DNA of 64,000 nucleotides from Massospora cicadina (lineage: Eukaryota; Entomophthoromycota; Entomophthoromycetes; Entomophthorales; Entomophthoraceae): contig JAKSZP010009473.1 of assembly GCA_022478985.1 (NCBI GenBank), forward strand, positions 53,209-117,208, written 5' to 3'. This document shows, in pieces, positions 32,260 to 43,188 of this stretch (position 1 is its first letter; the number at the start of each line of letters is the position of its first letter). Under the pieces are notes generated by a model. It saw nothing but the letters and a program-made list of their open reading frames with translations, ran no database searches and was not told the DNA's origin. The translations under genes were made by a program, and so were the position numbers.

Positions 32260-33330
32260 TGCTTCAAATAGTTAGCATTGTTTGATTTACTACCCTTCCA
32301 TCCAAGAGGTTCTTGATGGAGTAGGCATCCATCACTGTCTTGGCAATAATCTTAAATGGACCTGACTACAATGCATCCAATTTGTTTCTTCTCCTGAAAC
32401 CATGCATATTGCAATAGGCAACACTTTTACTTATTCAGTATTCTGATAAGGCTGGTCAGTTCTTATTGTCCATCATTTTTGCTTGTATCCTGCTATTCAA
32501 AGTTGTATCAAATGCTTGAAATTGCATTTTAATCAAGATATTCGTCAATAAGTTCAGTTACTGCTTGGCACCCATCCCTGATGTTGGTTCCACCACCAAA
32601 TATAAAATTGGCGGCAACGTGGCCTTCCTCCCATATATAGCAATTTAAATGGCGTTTTTCCCATCGACGTATGATGCCTGATATTGTAGGCAAACGTTAC
32701 CAAACTCTGGTATGTTTCCCACGCAGAAGTTCTTCCTGCAGCCGCCTTCCTCAGCGTCGTGGACAGAGTTCCATTAACTCATTCCACCAGTCCATTTGTC
32801 TCCAGCTGGTGGGGTACATAAATGATTCCTTGGATCCCCACTATCTCATTTAACCGCAAGATCACATGAGATGTGAAGTTTGTCCTATTGTCACTCAGCA
32901 GGACCTGCGGGCATCCATGTCAGTATACTAATTGATCCAGGATAAACTTTGCGGTGCTGGTAGCATCCACTTTCGCCTGGACCTTTGTCTCAACCCATCT
33001 CAATAGATGATCAATAACAACTATAATATACTTGACTCCCTCTGTGCTCATTTTCAGTGGTCCCATCACATCAATGGACACTGTATGCTAAGAAAATCCA
33101 GGGCAGACCAGTCAGTGTCCAGTCATGTTTTTATGTGGCTTGTGCAACTGGCATTCCACACAACAAGCCAGATAGTCTGCGACATCATAGTTAATGAACT
33201 CCCAGTAGTAATACTGGCAAAAATGATCATTTTTTTCTCAGGCCTCTGTGCCTGAAAACCTTATAAGCAGATTGAACGATAGCCACTCGTTCTGACAGCT
33301 TTGGGAATAGTAATCACTTCCATTAATCAT
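32260..33330 (-). pseudogene. Integrase of element G
   Basis: The C-terminal domain is clear near 32290-32380: GPFKIIAKTVMDAYSIKNLLDGRVVNQ, homologous to LFKVIEKTGVDAYTIKDPASGQIINQ in element B. Core fragments with YGRKATLPPILY, the DNG and ERV-type regions and the zinc-domain relic follow up to about 33300 in several frames. Many stops. Inactive. Confidence 0.75.
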
Positions 33331-33399
33331 CTTGAAAACTTGTCCATCCATGGTCTTGGTGTTTTCCATCACTTTTTGAAGTGCACCTTGGATTTCTCA

Positions 33400-33950
33400 G
33401 GGCTCATTTCCAATTTCTCCGCTGACCATTCTCTATAATAGCTCATCCGCCTGCTGGTATACCACCTGGACCATTGGTAACCGCAATAAGCCATCTGCAT
33501 TCTGATAAGAAGCCCCAGCTTGGTAGACTATCTCATAATCATAAGCCTGTAGCTTTAGTGCCCATTGGGCCAGTCATCATTTTGGTTCTCATAAATTGTG
33601 TAACCAATGCATCAAGGAGTGGTCTGTCACCACTTTGAAGTTTGTTACATGGATATACACCTGAAACTGTTTACAGTCATAAATAACTGCAAGGCATTCA
33701 CACTCAGTCATGGTGTAATTCATCTCAGCAGTTAAAGTGTCTGGCTCACATATGCCACCAGATGTTCATCCCAAGGTCATCTACTTGACTCAATATGGCG
33801 CCAATTGCCATCAACAAAGCATTGGTTTGTATTATAAATTCTCAATTATAATTCAGGTATTTAAAAAATGGAGTTTTTCCAAAATATTGGCATAATTAAT
33901 CAAAGGATTTCTGGGCCTCTTCACTCCAAACAAATCCTTTTTTGGATCCT
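33400..33950 (-). pseudogene. RNase H of element G
   Basis: Fragments match the RNase H of element E, including AIGAILSQVDD near 33790, the VTDHSLL-type segment near 33630, and the tether between RNase H and integrase. Heavily broken. Confidence 0.6.
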
Positions 33951-33999
33951 TCAGTAAATGAAGAAGGGCTCAGAGATCCTTGCAAAATCCCAAATAAAA

Positions 34000-34800
34000 C
34001 TTCTATAGTATCTGACCATTTCTAAGGAACACTTGGATATCTCAGAAAATCTTCAGTACAGCCATTCAATCTATGGCTTATATCTTCTAAGCTTGAGGCT
34101 GCAGTCCAATAGAGTTGATTATGAATCCCAATATTCTAACTCTTTCTTAAAGAAGTGGCACTTCCTCAGCTTAATCTTTAGGTTAGCCGCGGATAGTTGC
34201 TTAAACACTTCCTCCAAAAGTTAAAAATGGGCATAAATGTCCTACTGTACACATTTATATTGTCCAAGTACACCAGGACACATAACAACTTCAAGTCATT
34301 TAGTATGGCGTCCATGGCCCTCTGGAACATTGCAGGCGCATTGCACAGACCCTGGGGCATCCTCATTGATTGGTAAAGCCCCTGCATGGTGATAATCACA
34401 TTTCTCTTGGTCTTCTTTTGTCAAATTGATTTGCCATATACTGATATTAAATCCGTTGTGGAGAATTACTTTGCTTCTCCCAAATGATTTAGCGCATCAT
34501 CAATTCTTGGTAGTGGATACAAATCCTTCTTCATAATCTTATTCAGCTTCTGATAATCAATTCCCACCTTATTAGAGCCATCCTTCTTCTTCACGATAAG
34601 GACAGTGCTTGCCCAGGGACTTGACAACGGAACAAGAAGCCCATGCTTCACTAGTTTGTTGATTTCTTCCTCTACTACTGCTTTGGCCACCTTTGACCAT
34701 CAAATTGGTCTCATTATGATTGGCAAATTTTCCCCAGTATCAACCTTGTGGATTACCTCTCTCATGCAACCCAAATTGTGGTCATCCTGAGCAAATACTT
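34000..34800 (-). pseudogene. Reverse transcriptase of element G
   Basis: Good matches: [44 protein letters not shown] and [18 protein letters not shown] (34466-34690), then MRMPQGLCNAPAMFQRAMDAI and VLVYLDNINVY (34178-34399). The YLDD box is YLDN (GAC AAT). A stop and a shift separate the two halves. The region directly upstream in the element is not protease but the internal repeat at 34988-35222. Confidence 0.82.
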
Positions 34801-34987
34801 CCTGATACTTGTTGAATAATTTGAGCACCTCCTCCTGCTGTCTGCCAGTCAGATCAGCGAGTTGCTCTGCATTGACCAATAGGTTGATTCTCTTAGCAAC
34901 TCATGCCAGCAAACTCACTTCATCATAAGTCCAAAATTCATGGACCAATAAAATCAATTTACATATTTTAAATGTTTTATCTATTTT

Positions 34988-35222
34988 TTGTACTTTTCTT
35001 TTGCAATGGGACTTTTAACCTACAATTAGGTTCAGAGATCCTTCTTTTCCCCTTCATCCAAACTGGTTCCTAAGTAGACTCTGACCTACCAGTTTTTATA
35101 GTTCAAAATCTTATTCTCTTAATATTCAACCATCTATTTGGTTCAGTGATCCTCTTTTAAGACTTGACCAAAATCTTAGGACTTGACCATTTTAATGGTT
35201 TAGTGGTCCTCTGGGAACATTG
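34988..35222 (-). repeat. Internal direct repeat of element G, copy 2
   Basis: Similar to 32020-32245 in the same orientation. Shared protein-level reading on the minus strand: SLKRGSLNQ here, SLKKGTLNQ there. It lies between the gag remnant and RT, where protease would be expected. Confidence 0.5.
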
Positions 35223-35399
35223 TAATTAATTTCTTTTAAGTCTAATACTTCCAATTTTTTAGTATTGAACTTTTTCACTATATGCCCAGCAGCGCTACTT
35301 CTTCACATATAGGCAACACTTTCTGATTTTGGCGATGCTTGTAAATGGTTCATTAATTAGACCTTTAATCCAGACTTGTCATTTGTCCAGCAGGTCCTA

Positions 35400-36176
35400 A
35401 TTTCATTTTGTATTTCAGTAACTGTTACAAGACTTTGTATCTCCACAATTGTAAATCTCTTATTAGTCAACAGTTTCGTTTATTTATGATTTTTTTCTTA
35501 AAAAGGATTTTTGACATTCATTGCCATCCGAAAACATTAAAAGTAAATCCACTGAGAATCTGGAAACAATTCCTTAATCACTCATCTTGATTTAGTAACT
35601 TTAGCTTCATACAATTTTGTCTTGAATTGATGATCCTTGTCTCCAGCATTTTCTTCCTTGATAATTGAATAATATTGGGTCAAACGATTCTCTCCACTAT
35701 CTTGGATCAATTGTTTCCTGTTTTGACCTTGTACTCTTCATTGATAATGTAATACAATACTCCAAATTGATTAATTTTCCATACCAACTCATCCAATATC
35801 TCATCTAGTGTCTCATCTAACATCTCAATACTCAGGACTATTTCAAGCAAAGCCAATTTCAACCTTAGTTAGCTCTTCTGAACCTTGCGACTATTTCAAG
35901 TGGACCCAATTTCAACCCAAGTTGGCCCTGCTAATCATCTTCATCTTAGGTAGATTCCAGGTGGAACAGGTTTCCTTGCAGCATTGGAAAGCTCCATATC
36001 TAGGATGAATTCCTTTTCCTGAATCTTGAGTATCTTATTTGATTGGCTTCACTCGTAGCTCCACGTCTGAGCTGAGTGAATGCAATTGAACGTAATCCAC
36101 TTCACGTTCATTATTCAATGACGTTACTTTCCCTAGTAACCCATTGCTTAAATTGAGTACTTCTTTATATGACATT
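35400..36176 (-). pseudogene. N-terminal gag remnant of element G
   Basis: An ATG at 36174-36176 opens MSYKEVLNLSNGLLGKV, which stops after 46 codons. Further fragments such as RLTQYYSIIKEENAGDKDHQF follow with shifts to about 35600. No Gag core or zinc knuckle is seen. Assignment as gag rests on position after the primer site. Confidence 0.4.
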
Positions 36177-36202
36177 GTGCCCTAGTATCTTACCCAACTT
36201 TT

Positions 36203-36222
36203 ATCCCTGTAGTGAACGCTAA
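36203..36222 (-). promoter_or_regulatory. Primer-binding site of element G
   Basis: The minus strand reads TTAGCGTTCACTACAGGGAT one base inside the 5' LTR. It resembles TGGTGCTCACTACAGGG with several changes at the 5' end. Confidence 0.55.
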
Positions 36223-36223
36223 C

Positions 36224-37286
36224 TGTTAAAATTTAAGGGCTTCTTGATTATTCTCAGCTGAAAACCTTTAAATTAATTAACTGCACAGGTTTGGTGTTGT
36301 GAATTCTCCACGTTATCTGATAGTAATATGTATCCATTTGATAATAGTATGGAGACCATTATTGAGTCCAACGCTTGACCAGTATTTCTCCTCAAAAAGA
36401 TTAAGATGTCCTCAATAGGGAATTTTCCCTTATATCACCTAATTTGATCCACACTCAGATCCTCGTTTACTGCTTCTCTCTGGTGACACACAGTTGGCAG
36501 CATTCCCTGATTCAGCTTCTCTTCTTGATCCATGCTCAGATCCTTACTCTTTATCCTAAAGAGTCTCCCAATTAAAGCACACAAAAACAATTTTTGAAGA
36601 AAAATAGAATGGTAAAGTTTATTTGTAAAGTGTTTTTATTAAGTGCATTCTTAGGGAAATTCATAGTGGGAATTTGATGATCAACCCTCAGTTGGCACCT
36701 CATTGATGAAACGGCAGCTGTTGCCATTGAATTATACATTGTCATCTCATCAGCAATGGTCTCACCATCCTGGCTAGGATTTTCATCATTGGACATCCTC
36801 AGGACCTAAGGTGAAAAGAGCCAGAAAACGTGTCCCTAACATTTTTCTCTCAATCCCAGCAAACCAACCATATTTGGCAAGTGAACTGCTTAGGTAATGG
36901 GACTCACTATCCATTAAAGCATGTCACAAACCAACTGATTGATTTGCTAGTTATAGGCAGCATCACTCGCCTTGTAACTTGATCCTTAAATTCCCAATCA
37001 GTCAGTGATGAAACCCAACCAATCCAAATTAGTACACCTGATAGGTAATTATTGATCAACTATCAGAAGCCCCTATGTTGTTGGCACCTCTGCCCAACTA
37101 GATCTTAATCATTCACCCATATTGATCCCCAGTGGATATGACCCAGGCGAATTTCCTAAAATCCCCCAAACATTGTTACCCTGAAATCAGGGTCAACTGA
37201 TATCCAATTCACTTCTCTATAGGGAAGTATCCCCTAGCAGCCCCTGATAATCTATTCAGCTGGGAATATGGGCAAAAATCCCAACA
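36224..37286 (-). repeat. 5' LTR of element G
   Basis: 1063 bp. It begins TGTTAAAATTTA on the plus strand and ends ATCCCAACA. Partner of 29054-30171. Confidence 0.82.
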
Positions 37287-37555
37287 GCAGCGTTGTGAGC
37301 TTGGGTATTGTTTTCTATAGCAGGAACTTGTAGATCATAAGTTAACCAAGTATTGGAGAATTAGTCAAGTTTGCTGTTCATTTTGCCACTAGGGTGATGA
37401 AGGGATTAAACATGATAGTGATGGGCTTCAGGGTCAGCCACTTCAGCATCAATAGATTGCGCTGAACAGAGGACAACATATCCTCATTATAACTCTTTGA
37501 CTTAACATTAAGCCATGGTATATATTGTGCTCCCTGTATTGAGCACCAAAATGCT
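37287..37555 (-). mobile_element. Element H: 5' remnant of another LTR element
   Basis: A primer-binding site, TGGTGCTCAATACAGGGAGC, is on the minus strand at 37529-37548. About 240 bp of gag-like sequence follows (LMLKWLTLKPITIMFNPFITL in one frame), cut off by the element G LTR at 37286. Its 5' LTR should start at about 37555 and run to the right; its far end could not be defined. Confidence 0.5.
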
Positions 37556-37725
37556 GAAAATAGTGCTACAGCCTCATATTTTTGGCACAGGTTGGGCTGT
37601 GCTTAATAATCAAGGTACTATATGAGAAAGTGACTTTGGAAAAAAACAGCAGAAAAATTTATTAATCATAGATTAATTTTTTAAACTAAAAAGATAAACA
37701 CACTATAATATTAATAACAATAAAT

Positions 37726-38560
37726 TGGTGCTCTTGTGTAATATTGATTGGGGTAGGCTTCAGTAGCTACATTTAGAACAAAATTTCATTCCAAATAACA
37801 ATCCCTTATTGATATAATCTCTCATTACCAGAGTCTCATTAGTGAAAATTATTGTTAATTGATCAGTACTTGAAAATTGCAGAATAGTTGCTAATAATTT
37901 ATACTTATTAGAGAACTAAATGCTTATGACTTGGGCATTTACATAAGAATTTTTGGATAATTACTGCAAAGACACAGTCAAATGGCTGAAGCAAGTAATA
38001 ATGAACCTAAAAAGAATGAGTTTATGCAGACTTGGAGCAAGATAGTTGACAATAGTGGCGATACAAAATTAGTGTCACGGAGCAATGCTATAATTTTAAA
38101 GGATTTAAGAGTTGCACCAGAAAGGAGTAAGAATTTGATCATAGTAATTATGAGAAATGGAGGCTTTTAGGTGATAGAATGATATTTAACAAATGTTACA
38201 AAATGACACCAGCATGCGGTGATTTAATTAATCAAAAGCTTTAATTTTTATATCTTTCAATAAAGTTACATAAATTAATTTATTCATTAAGATTATTGGT
38301 TAGACCAAATTGAAACAAAGATGACACAAACTATGCAAACTACCATTAGCCAATTATGAGTGGAGATGTGGAGATGTATTTGGCTGTTTGCAAAATTTGT
38401 GTCCAAACCAAAGTCATAATGGAAACCTGAAGGCCATTTAGAGCATTTGAAAATTTATATGACCTGAGAGTCAGTTTATTAATCTTAACAGAGCTGAAAA
38501 ATATCATAGTTGCAATGCATTGTTGGTAGTGGTGGCTAAGTATATAATGATGTGTCACTT
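37726..38560 (+). mobile_element. Possible gag-region remnant of a plus-strand LTR element
   Basis: TGGTGCTCTTGTGTAATATTG at about 37726 resembles the first half of the primer sites of the window. An ATG at 37982 opens 62 codons, MAEASNNEPKKNEFMQTWSKI, and downstream a heptad-like QIETKMTQTMQTTISQ occurs. No diagnostic domain. Tentative. Confidence 0.28.
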
Positions 38561-39102
38561 AACCCCCACAATTACTAACGCTACAGTTGTGGGGACAGCC
38601 CAGCTATTCATTAGTATTTTTCTGTATCACAGGATAACCAAAGAGTTTATCTCTGACTTACCTTTAAGAACAATCCCTGATAAGGGCAAAGGTCTGATTA
38701 GATAATCAAACTTGTGATAAGAAAAAAAGATCCCCATAGCGATTGTAACTCAATCCTAGATAAAGGGATTGATTACCAATACTTTGAAAGATCATGGGAA
38801 GCCTTCCAAACAAGAGGAGAACAAGTTAGGCGAAGTTTTTTGTCTTAGAAGTCACCAAAATTTACCTGAAGATTGTTTTCATAGCCCTTATAAATATGGA
38901 TCTCTTCAGAAAAATGATCGTTATGAAACTTACACATATTTTGGTTTTCATGATAATATTTAGCTAAAACCAAGGTATTTTGATATCAAGGACAATCTCA
39001 TCTTCAATCTAACACCTATTTGAAATTCCTTAAATTGGGCTATTTGGAACCCTGAAATTCTACCTGGGAAGTCAGAATCTTTCCTTCTATCCTAAAAAAA
39101 TC
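38561..39102. other. Unassigned AT-rich sequence
   Basis: Only short frames. It may include the 5' LTR of element D, but no partner LTR was found. Confidence 0.3.
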
Positions 39103-39904
39103 TGATGCTCCCTGACAAGTATCCCACAAGTCCCAGTGAACCTTGACAACTGCCATGGGCAAAAGTAACTCTACCTTAGAATCCTCCCGCTGAAGCCCTT
39201 CATTTCAGTGAGTGAGAAGTTAGCAAAAATTCTTAATAACTTTCTGTTGCATCATGAAATCTTATAATACCAGTTTTTATGGAGGTTTACTTTATCACTC
39301 CATCTGAACATTAACATCTTCAGCTTTTTGGACTTCTTAGATTTTGTTTAACTCCTTATCACCAGGGCCTTTATCCTGGGTGAATGAGCTAATTAAGGAT
39401 AAGCATTAGCCGTGCTGACTTAGATGATAAATCTATTCTCTTCTACTACTCCTCAATTTAATTGAGTTGGAGTAGAACATACTGAGCGCAACTTGCATCA
39501 ATCTGTCCACTTAACCCTATACCATTATGTTGCAGGTGTCAAGAACTATCATGAGCTACTCTGTCACCTTAACTTATCAGAAGCTTTACATAATAAACTT
39601 ATAGAATTTTATAACTCTGACTTCACTTTTAGTGAGAGAATCAGAGTGAATTACTCAAAAATTGGCAACTCCTGAATAACGTACAGTTTCATATAAATCG
39701 TCTCAATGAAAAAGTGATTAGATATATATATTCTGAACTTTCTACACACTTTAGTGATCTGAAAGTCGCTATCCAAACTCAAAATGGAATCAAAACAGCT
39801 GAATTAAAATTCATACTACCACCCTAAGAGAATTCCCAGTGGAGAAAATTAATTCTATTAAGAACTAAATCATCAAACTTAGGAAGTATTAAGTAAAAAT
39901 AAAT

Positions 39905-40030
39905 TTTTGGTCCACCAGAAACGCCTGGTGATTCTGGACCCCTGTGAGCCCTGGTGCACCTGACGCCCTGGTATTCTGAGTATAACTGACCCCCTGGCCT
40001 TCTTGGCATCATAGGCCTCTTAAGCCCAGT
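39905..40030 (+). repeat. Collagen-like Gly-X-Y repeat in element D Gag
   Basis: The plus strand reads GPPETPGDSGP. After single-base shifts it continues as a series of Gly-led triplets ending LLGIIGLL. The repeat lies about 800 bp from the primer site, as in elements C and I. Confidence 0.5.
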
Positions 40031-41183
40031 AATAGAATAGGGATTCTAGAAGATAGACTCAACTCCACGTTGCAGCAGGTTCATCTGCTTAATGCCCAGT
40101 TAGGACGCGTTTCTAAGAATATTAACTCTCCTGAAATGGGGTACTTTTAAATGCTGAAGTCTCTCTATCTGCACATTTTATGGTCACATTAAAGCCTTAG
40201 TAGCATTACCTGTCTTTAAGCAAGGGTTGGAGCAGTGAATCATTGCGATCAAAAAATGTAAGTTAAAGCTTAATGGAACAACACAAAGACAATAAATGAG
40301 TTTAGACGGTTAAAACAAATGCTCATCTACAAGACTGCACTTCATACTTCCCACAATCAAATTGACCTTGTTATTGAAATGTGAATGACTTGCGCCATCT
40401 AATGGATTCCATTCTACCCAAAAATATTTCTGACACCAAATCTATAAGGTCAAATTTATTCCTTCTGCACTTATTCATGTATTTAATCAAACAAACTCTC
40501 TGGACAATGCATATAACCCGCTTTTTAAAGAAAAGTATGTTTTGGGATAAAAACATCTTTTCCTTACATTACTGTTACAAGAGCGCTCTGGTGGAGGACA
40601 ACTATTATCAAAAGTTCAAGCATTTATTCATTTGCCTCATAATGGTTGCCCAAGACATTATGGTCCCACATAAATGAATTGCCGCACTTGGACCAGTGCC
40701 AAGGCCACGTTAAATAAAGAATTAGGAGTGATTTAACTTTGGCTAATTAAAAAACAGGCTTTCATGAAACGTAGCTAAAAACAAGGAGAATCTACTAACA
40801 AGATTGATCATTGGTTCTATACCAATGCTCAAACTTAATTTGGGGAATTGACTTACCTTATTAAATTTCATCATTGGTGCAGTATCTGCTTTCCAATCCA
40901 TGCTCATTATCCAGCTGTACCTCAATTCTGTTAAGCACAACCTTACCTCACTTCTGTACATTAAGGAACCACTATGAAGGTTCCTTATAATATCTAGAGA
41001 ACTTCCTGACCTCCTCTTCTGCACCCAAAATCAAACTCCACATCTTGGCTTTGACGCCTCCTGAAACTTCTACCCAAAATAAGTTCTGCATCAATTGCAA
41101 CATACCAATCTAATCATGTATAGCTGCTTTTGTCACCCTCAGAACAAAGAAAAATATTAGTCAGCTTAGGGCAAGATGCTTCC

Positions 41184-41248
41184 TATGCTGATTGATCTTT
41201 TTTTTAGTACTAGATGGTCCCAACCCAAGGGGTATGCTGATTAATCTT
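41184..41248 (-). mobile_element. Ultra-short retroposon tail with 16-bp target duplication
   Basis: A 33-base insert (41200-41232) ends on the minus strand in ACCATCTAGTACTAAAAAA, the same tail as at 19678-19696. It is flanked by TATGCTGATTGATCTT (41184-41199) and TATGCTGATTAATCTT (41233-41248), 15 of 16 identical. It lies inside element D. Confidence 0.7.
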
Positions 41249-41579
41249 ATGCACCTCAAAATACCAGTTTATGCTTAATACTTCCAGCTATTTTGCATCA
41301 GCCGCCCCCATTGAAGTTAACGTGCCCACTTCTACACTAGCAATAGAGACTTAAATCTCTCTTATTCTTAAATTGGACATCTACCTAAGAAGGTATTACA
41401 ATCAGCTCTACTAGTGAATGCTGAGTCTACTAACAAAACTTTTAAGAAAGTTGAAGACCTCTGAGTTTAGCATATACAAAAACCTCAGCTGGTATTACTG
41501 CAAATTCTTTCCAACTGCCTTCTAGCAGTTAACTCCCAGCTTGGATCTTCCAATGTATAAATAATATAGTACAAAAGTT

Positions 41580-41800
41580 AAAAGTTTTGGCTAGATTTGA
41601 CACTGGCTTCCCAGTTAACGTTTTCCCTCCCAACTTTAATAAATAAAATATCTTCTGATTTAATCCATGAGGATGAATATAGAACAGCAGGAGTCATCAT
41701 GCTAAAGCTATTGGGGCTTACACAGGTTTACCAATATGGTGGGAATCTTCTAATCACTTCTCCTGTATAGCCTTTGAAATCAGTAGTTATAAATTATTCA
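41580..41800 (+). pseudogene. Protease relic of element D
   Basis: The DTG triad is kept in RFDTGFPVNVFP. After stops, a segment equivalent to EEYGTAGPQSTRS of element C follows. Non-functional. Confidence 0.55.
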
Positions 41801-42159
41801 TTGAAGTACAACTAATGGGAGAATCTAATTTGTATAGTTAGTTATAAGGAACAATATCTCTACCTTATGGCATATCTCAGACAACTACTATTTAAACCCC
41901 ATTCAAAAAGAAAATGGGCTCTCAAGAAGTGTTCATGTCTCCTTGAGTATCCTACCTCCATTTGTCACATAGAATACTAAATTATAGGCCCAAAACTAAA
42001 CTGCCACCTGACACTGTTGATGCCTAAGTTGAAATTCAGCTCTTTGCCTGTTGCAATTGGTTTGAACAATCGTCCTATAAGCTTATATATATTTGATTTA
42101 TTATGGTAGACAAGAGATTTAATTTATTGGATCTCTATGTGATGTCAATTCATAGGATC

Positions 42160-42510
42160 GATCTACTATGTATTACATTGCCCCTTTGCCTACATTTTTA
42201 TATGTGTAGTTTTAATTTTAATTATTAGTTTTGTAATGATTATAACACCCTGTCACACTCAACTACTAATAATTATGAACAAGATCATATCTTAATCCCT
42301 GCTTGTGCAACTCTCAATTTCCTAGTACCTTAATTACCTTAGCCAACAACCCTGGTTTTCTATCACTGTTTATAATATTTTAATAACTATCTTGTCCACG
42401 TGCCAGCATAAAACTAGTTATAAGTAGGTTTAGCAGTAATTAGTTGGCATTTTAACTATCCCAACTGTAATTTTTTGAGTGCTACATTTATTTAAATTCC
42501 CTGAGCTAAG
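42160..42510. other. AT-rich junction sequence between elements D and C
   Basis: No recognisable feature. Confidence 0.35.
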
Positions 42511-42850
42511 TGTCAGGATTTCGCTGAATTCTTTCATTCCTGAAACTTTTATCCCAGATATTCCACAAATAATATCAGAGGTGGAACTCAATGAATCTAG
42601 TATTATCAAGTTTAACTAGAACTATCATGCTTATCCCAATCAGGTGATATCAGAATATTTAATTGCTCAGCAATTAAAAAGATCTGATAAACCTCAAACT
42701 ACTTAAAAACCTATAAATATTCAATCCTTTTGATAATAAAAGATATGTCTATATATGACCTTATACTTATTATCTTTCATATCTTTTGGAGATTCCATAA
42801 AGTAACTTCAAGGCTTAACTATCTTTTTGGAAGTGCAATTCATTTCTTTG
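42511..42850 (+). repeat. 5' LTR of element C
   Basis: TATAAATA box at 42712-42719. The right end is uncertain by about 20 bp because the two LTRs diverge there. Confidence 0.75.
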
Positions 42851-42855
42851 AAAAG

Positions 42856-42873
42856 TGGTGCTCCCTACAGTGG
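42856..42873 (+). promoter_or_regulatory. Primer-binding site of element C
   Basis: TGGTGCTCCCTACAGTGG, the same type as in elements A, B, F and I. Confidence 0.65.
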
Positions 42874-43188
42874 GCTCTCTGAGTTAATCTCTTGTGAAAA
42901 CCTCAATCACTAAGATGGTTTATCCTTTTTAGCCTGAAGAGTCTCAAGACCATGAGCAAAGCAGTATTTTATGATGGGTCCATTCCATTAGAACTGAATT
43001 ACCAAGGATACCTTCTACGTTGGAACTCCGTTCTAACTTAGAAATTTATGGTCCCAATTTAAGCTTTATTACGAATTTTAAAATACAGCTTGAGGTTTAT
43101 AATAAACATCATTAATCAGATGCTTGATGGGGTTCTAATTTCTGGAATCCATTCTACTTGATCTTGGACTAATTCTGTACTCTCTACG

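Larger units (their letters stand above)
29054..37286 (-). mobile_element. Element G: Ty3/Gypsy retrotransposon with long LTRs and antisense frame
   Basis: LTRs 29054-30171 and 36224-37286 align over their full length (for example CCTTACTCTTT..CCTAAAGAGTCTCCCAATT in both). Reading on the minus strand: primer site, a short gag start, RT, RNase H, integrase, then about 2 kb containing a plus-strand open frame, and the polypurine tract. Most of gag and protease is missing. LTR divergence is substantial, so the copy is old. Flanking 5-mers (CCTAG, GCAGC) do not match. It appears to have landed in the gag region of element H. Confidence 0.85.
39103..42160 (+). mobile_element. Element D: old relative of element C, truncated before RT
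   Basis: A diverged primer site, TGATGCTCCCTGACAAGT, is at 39103. Gag at 39493-39675 (LHQSVHLTLYHYVAGV) matches LHHFVHPTLYHLLKVV of element C. A collagen-like stretch lies at 39905-40030. A later Gag segment at 40630-40720 (VAQDIMVPHK) matches LAQDIMVPHL of C. A protease relic with FDTGFPVNVF lies near 41590-41625 and YRTAG near 41680. The dUTPase-like region seems to start near 42000. RT and integrase are absent; element C begins at 42511. Confidence 0.6.
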
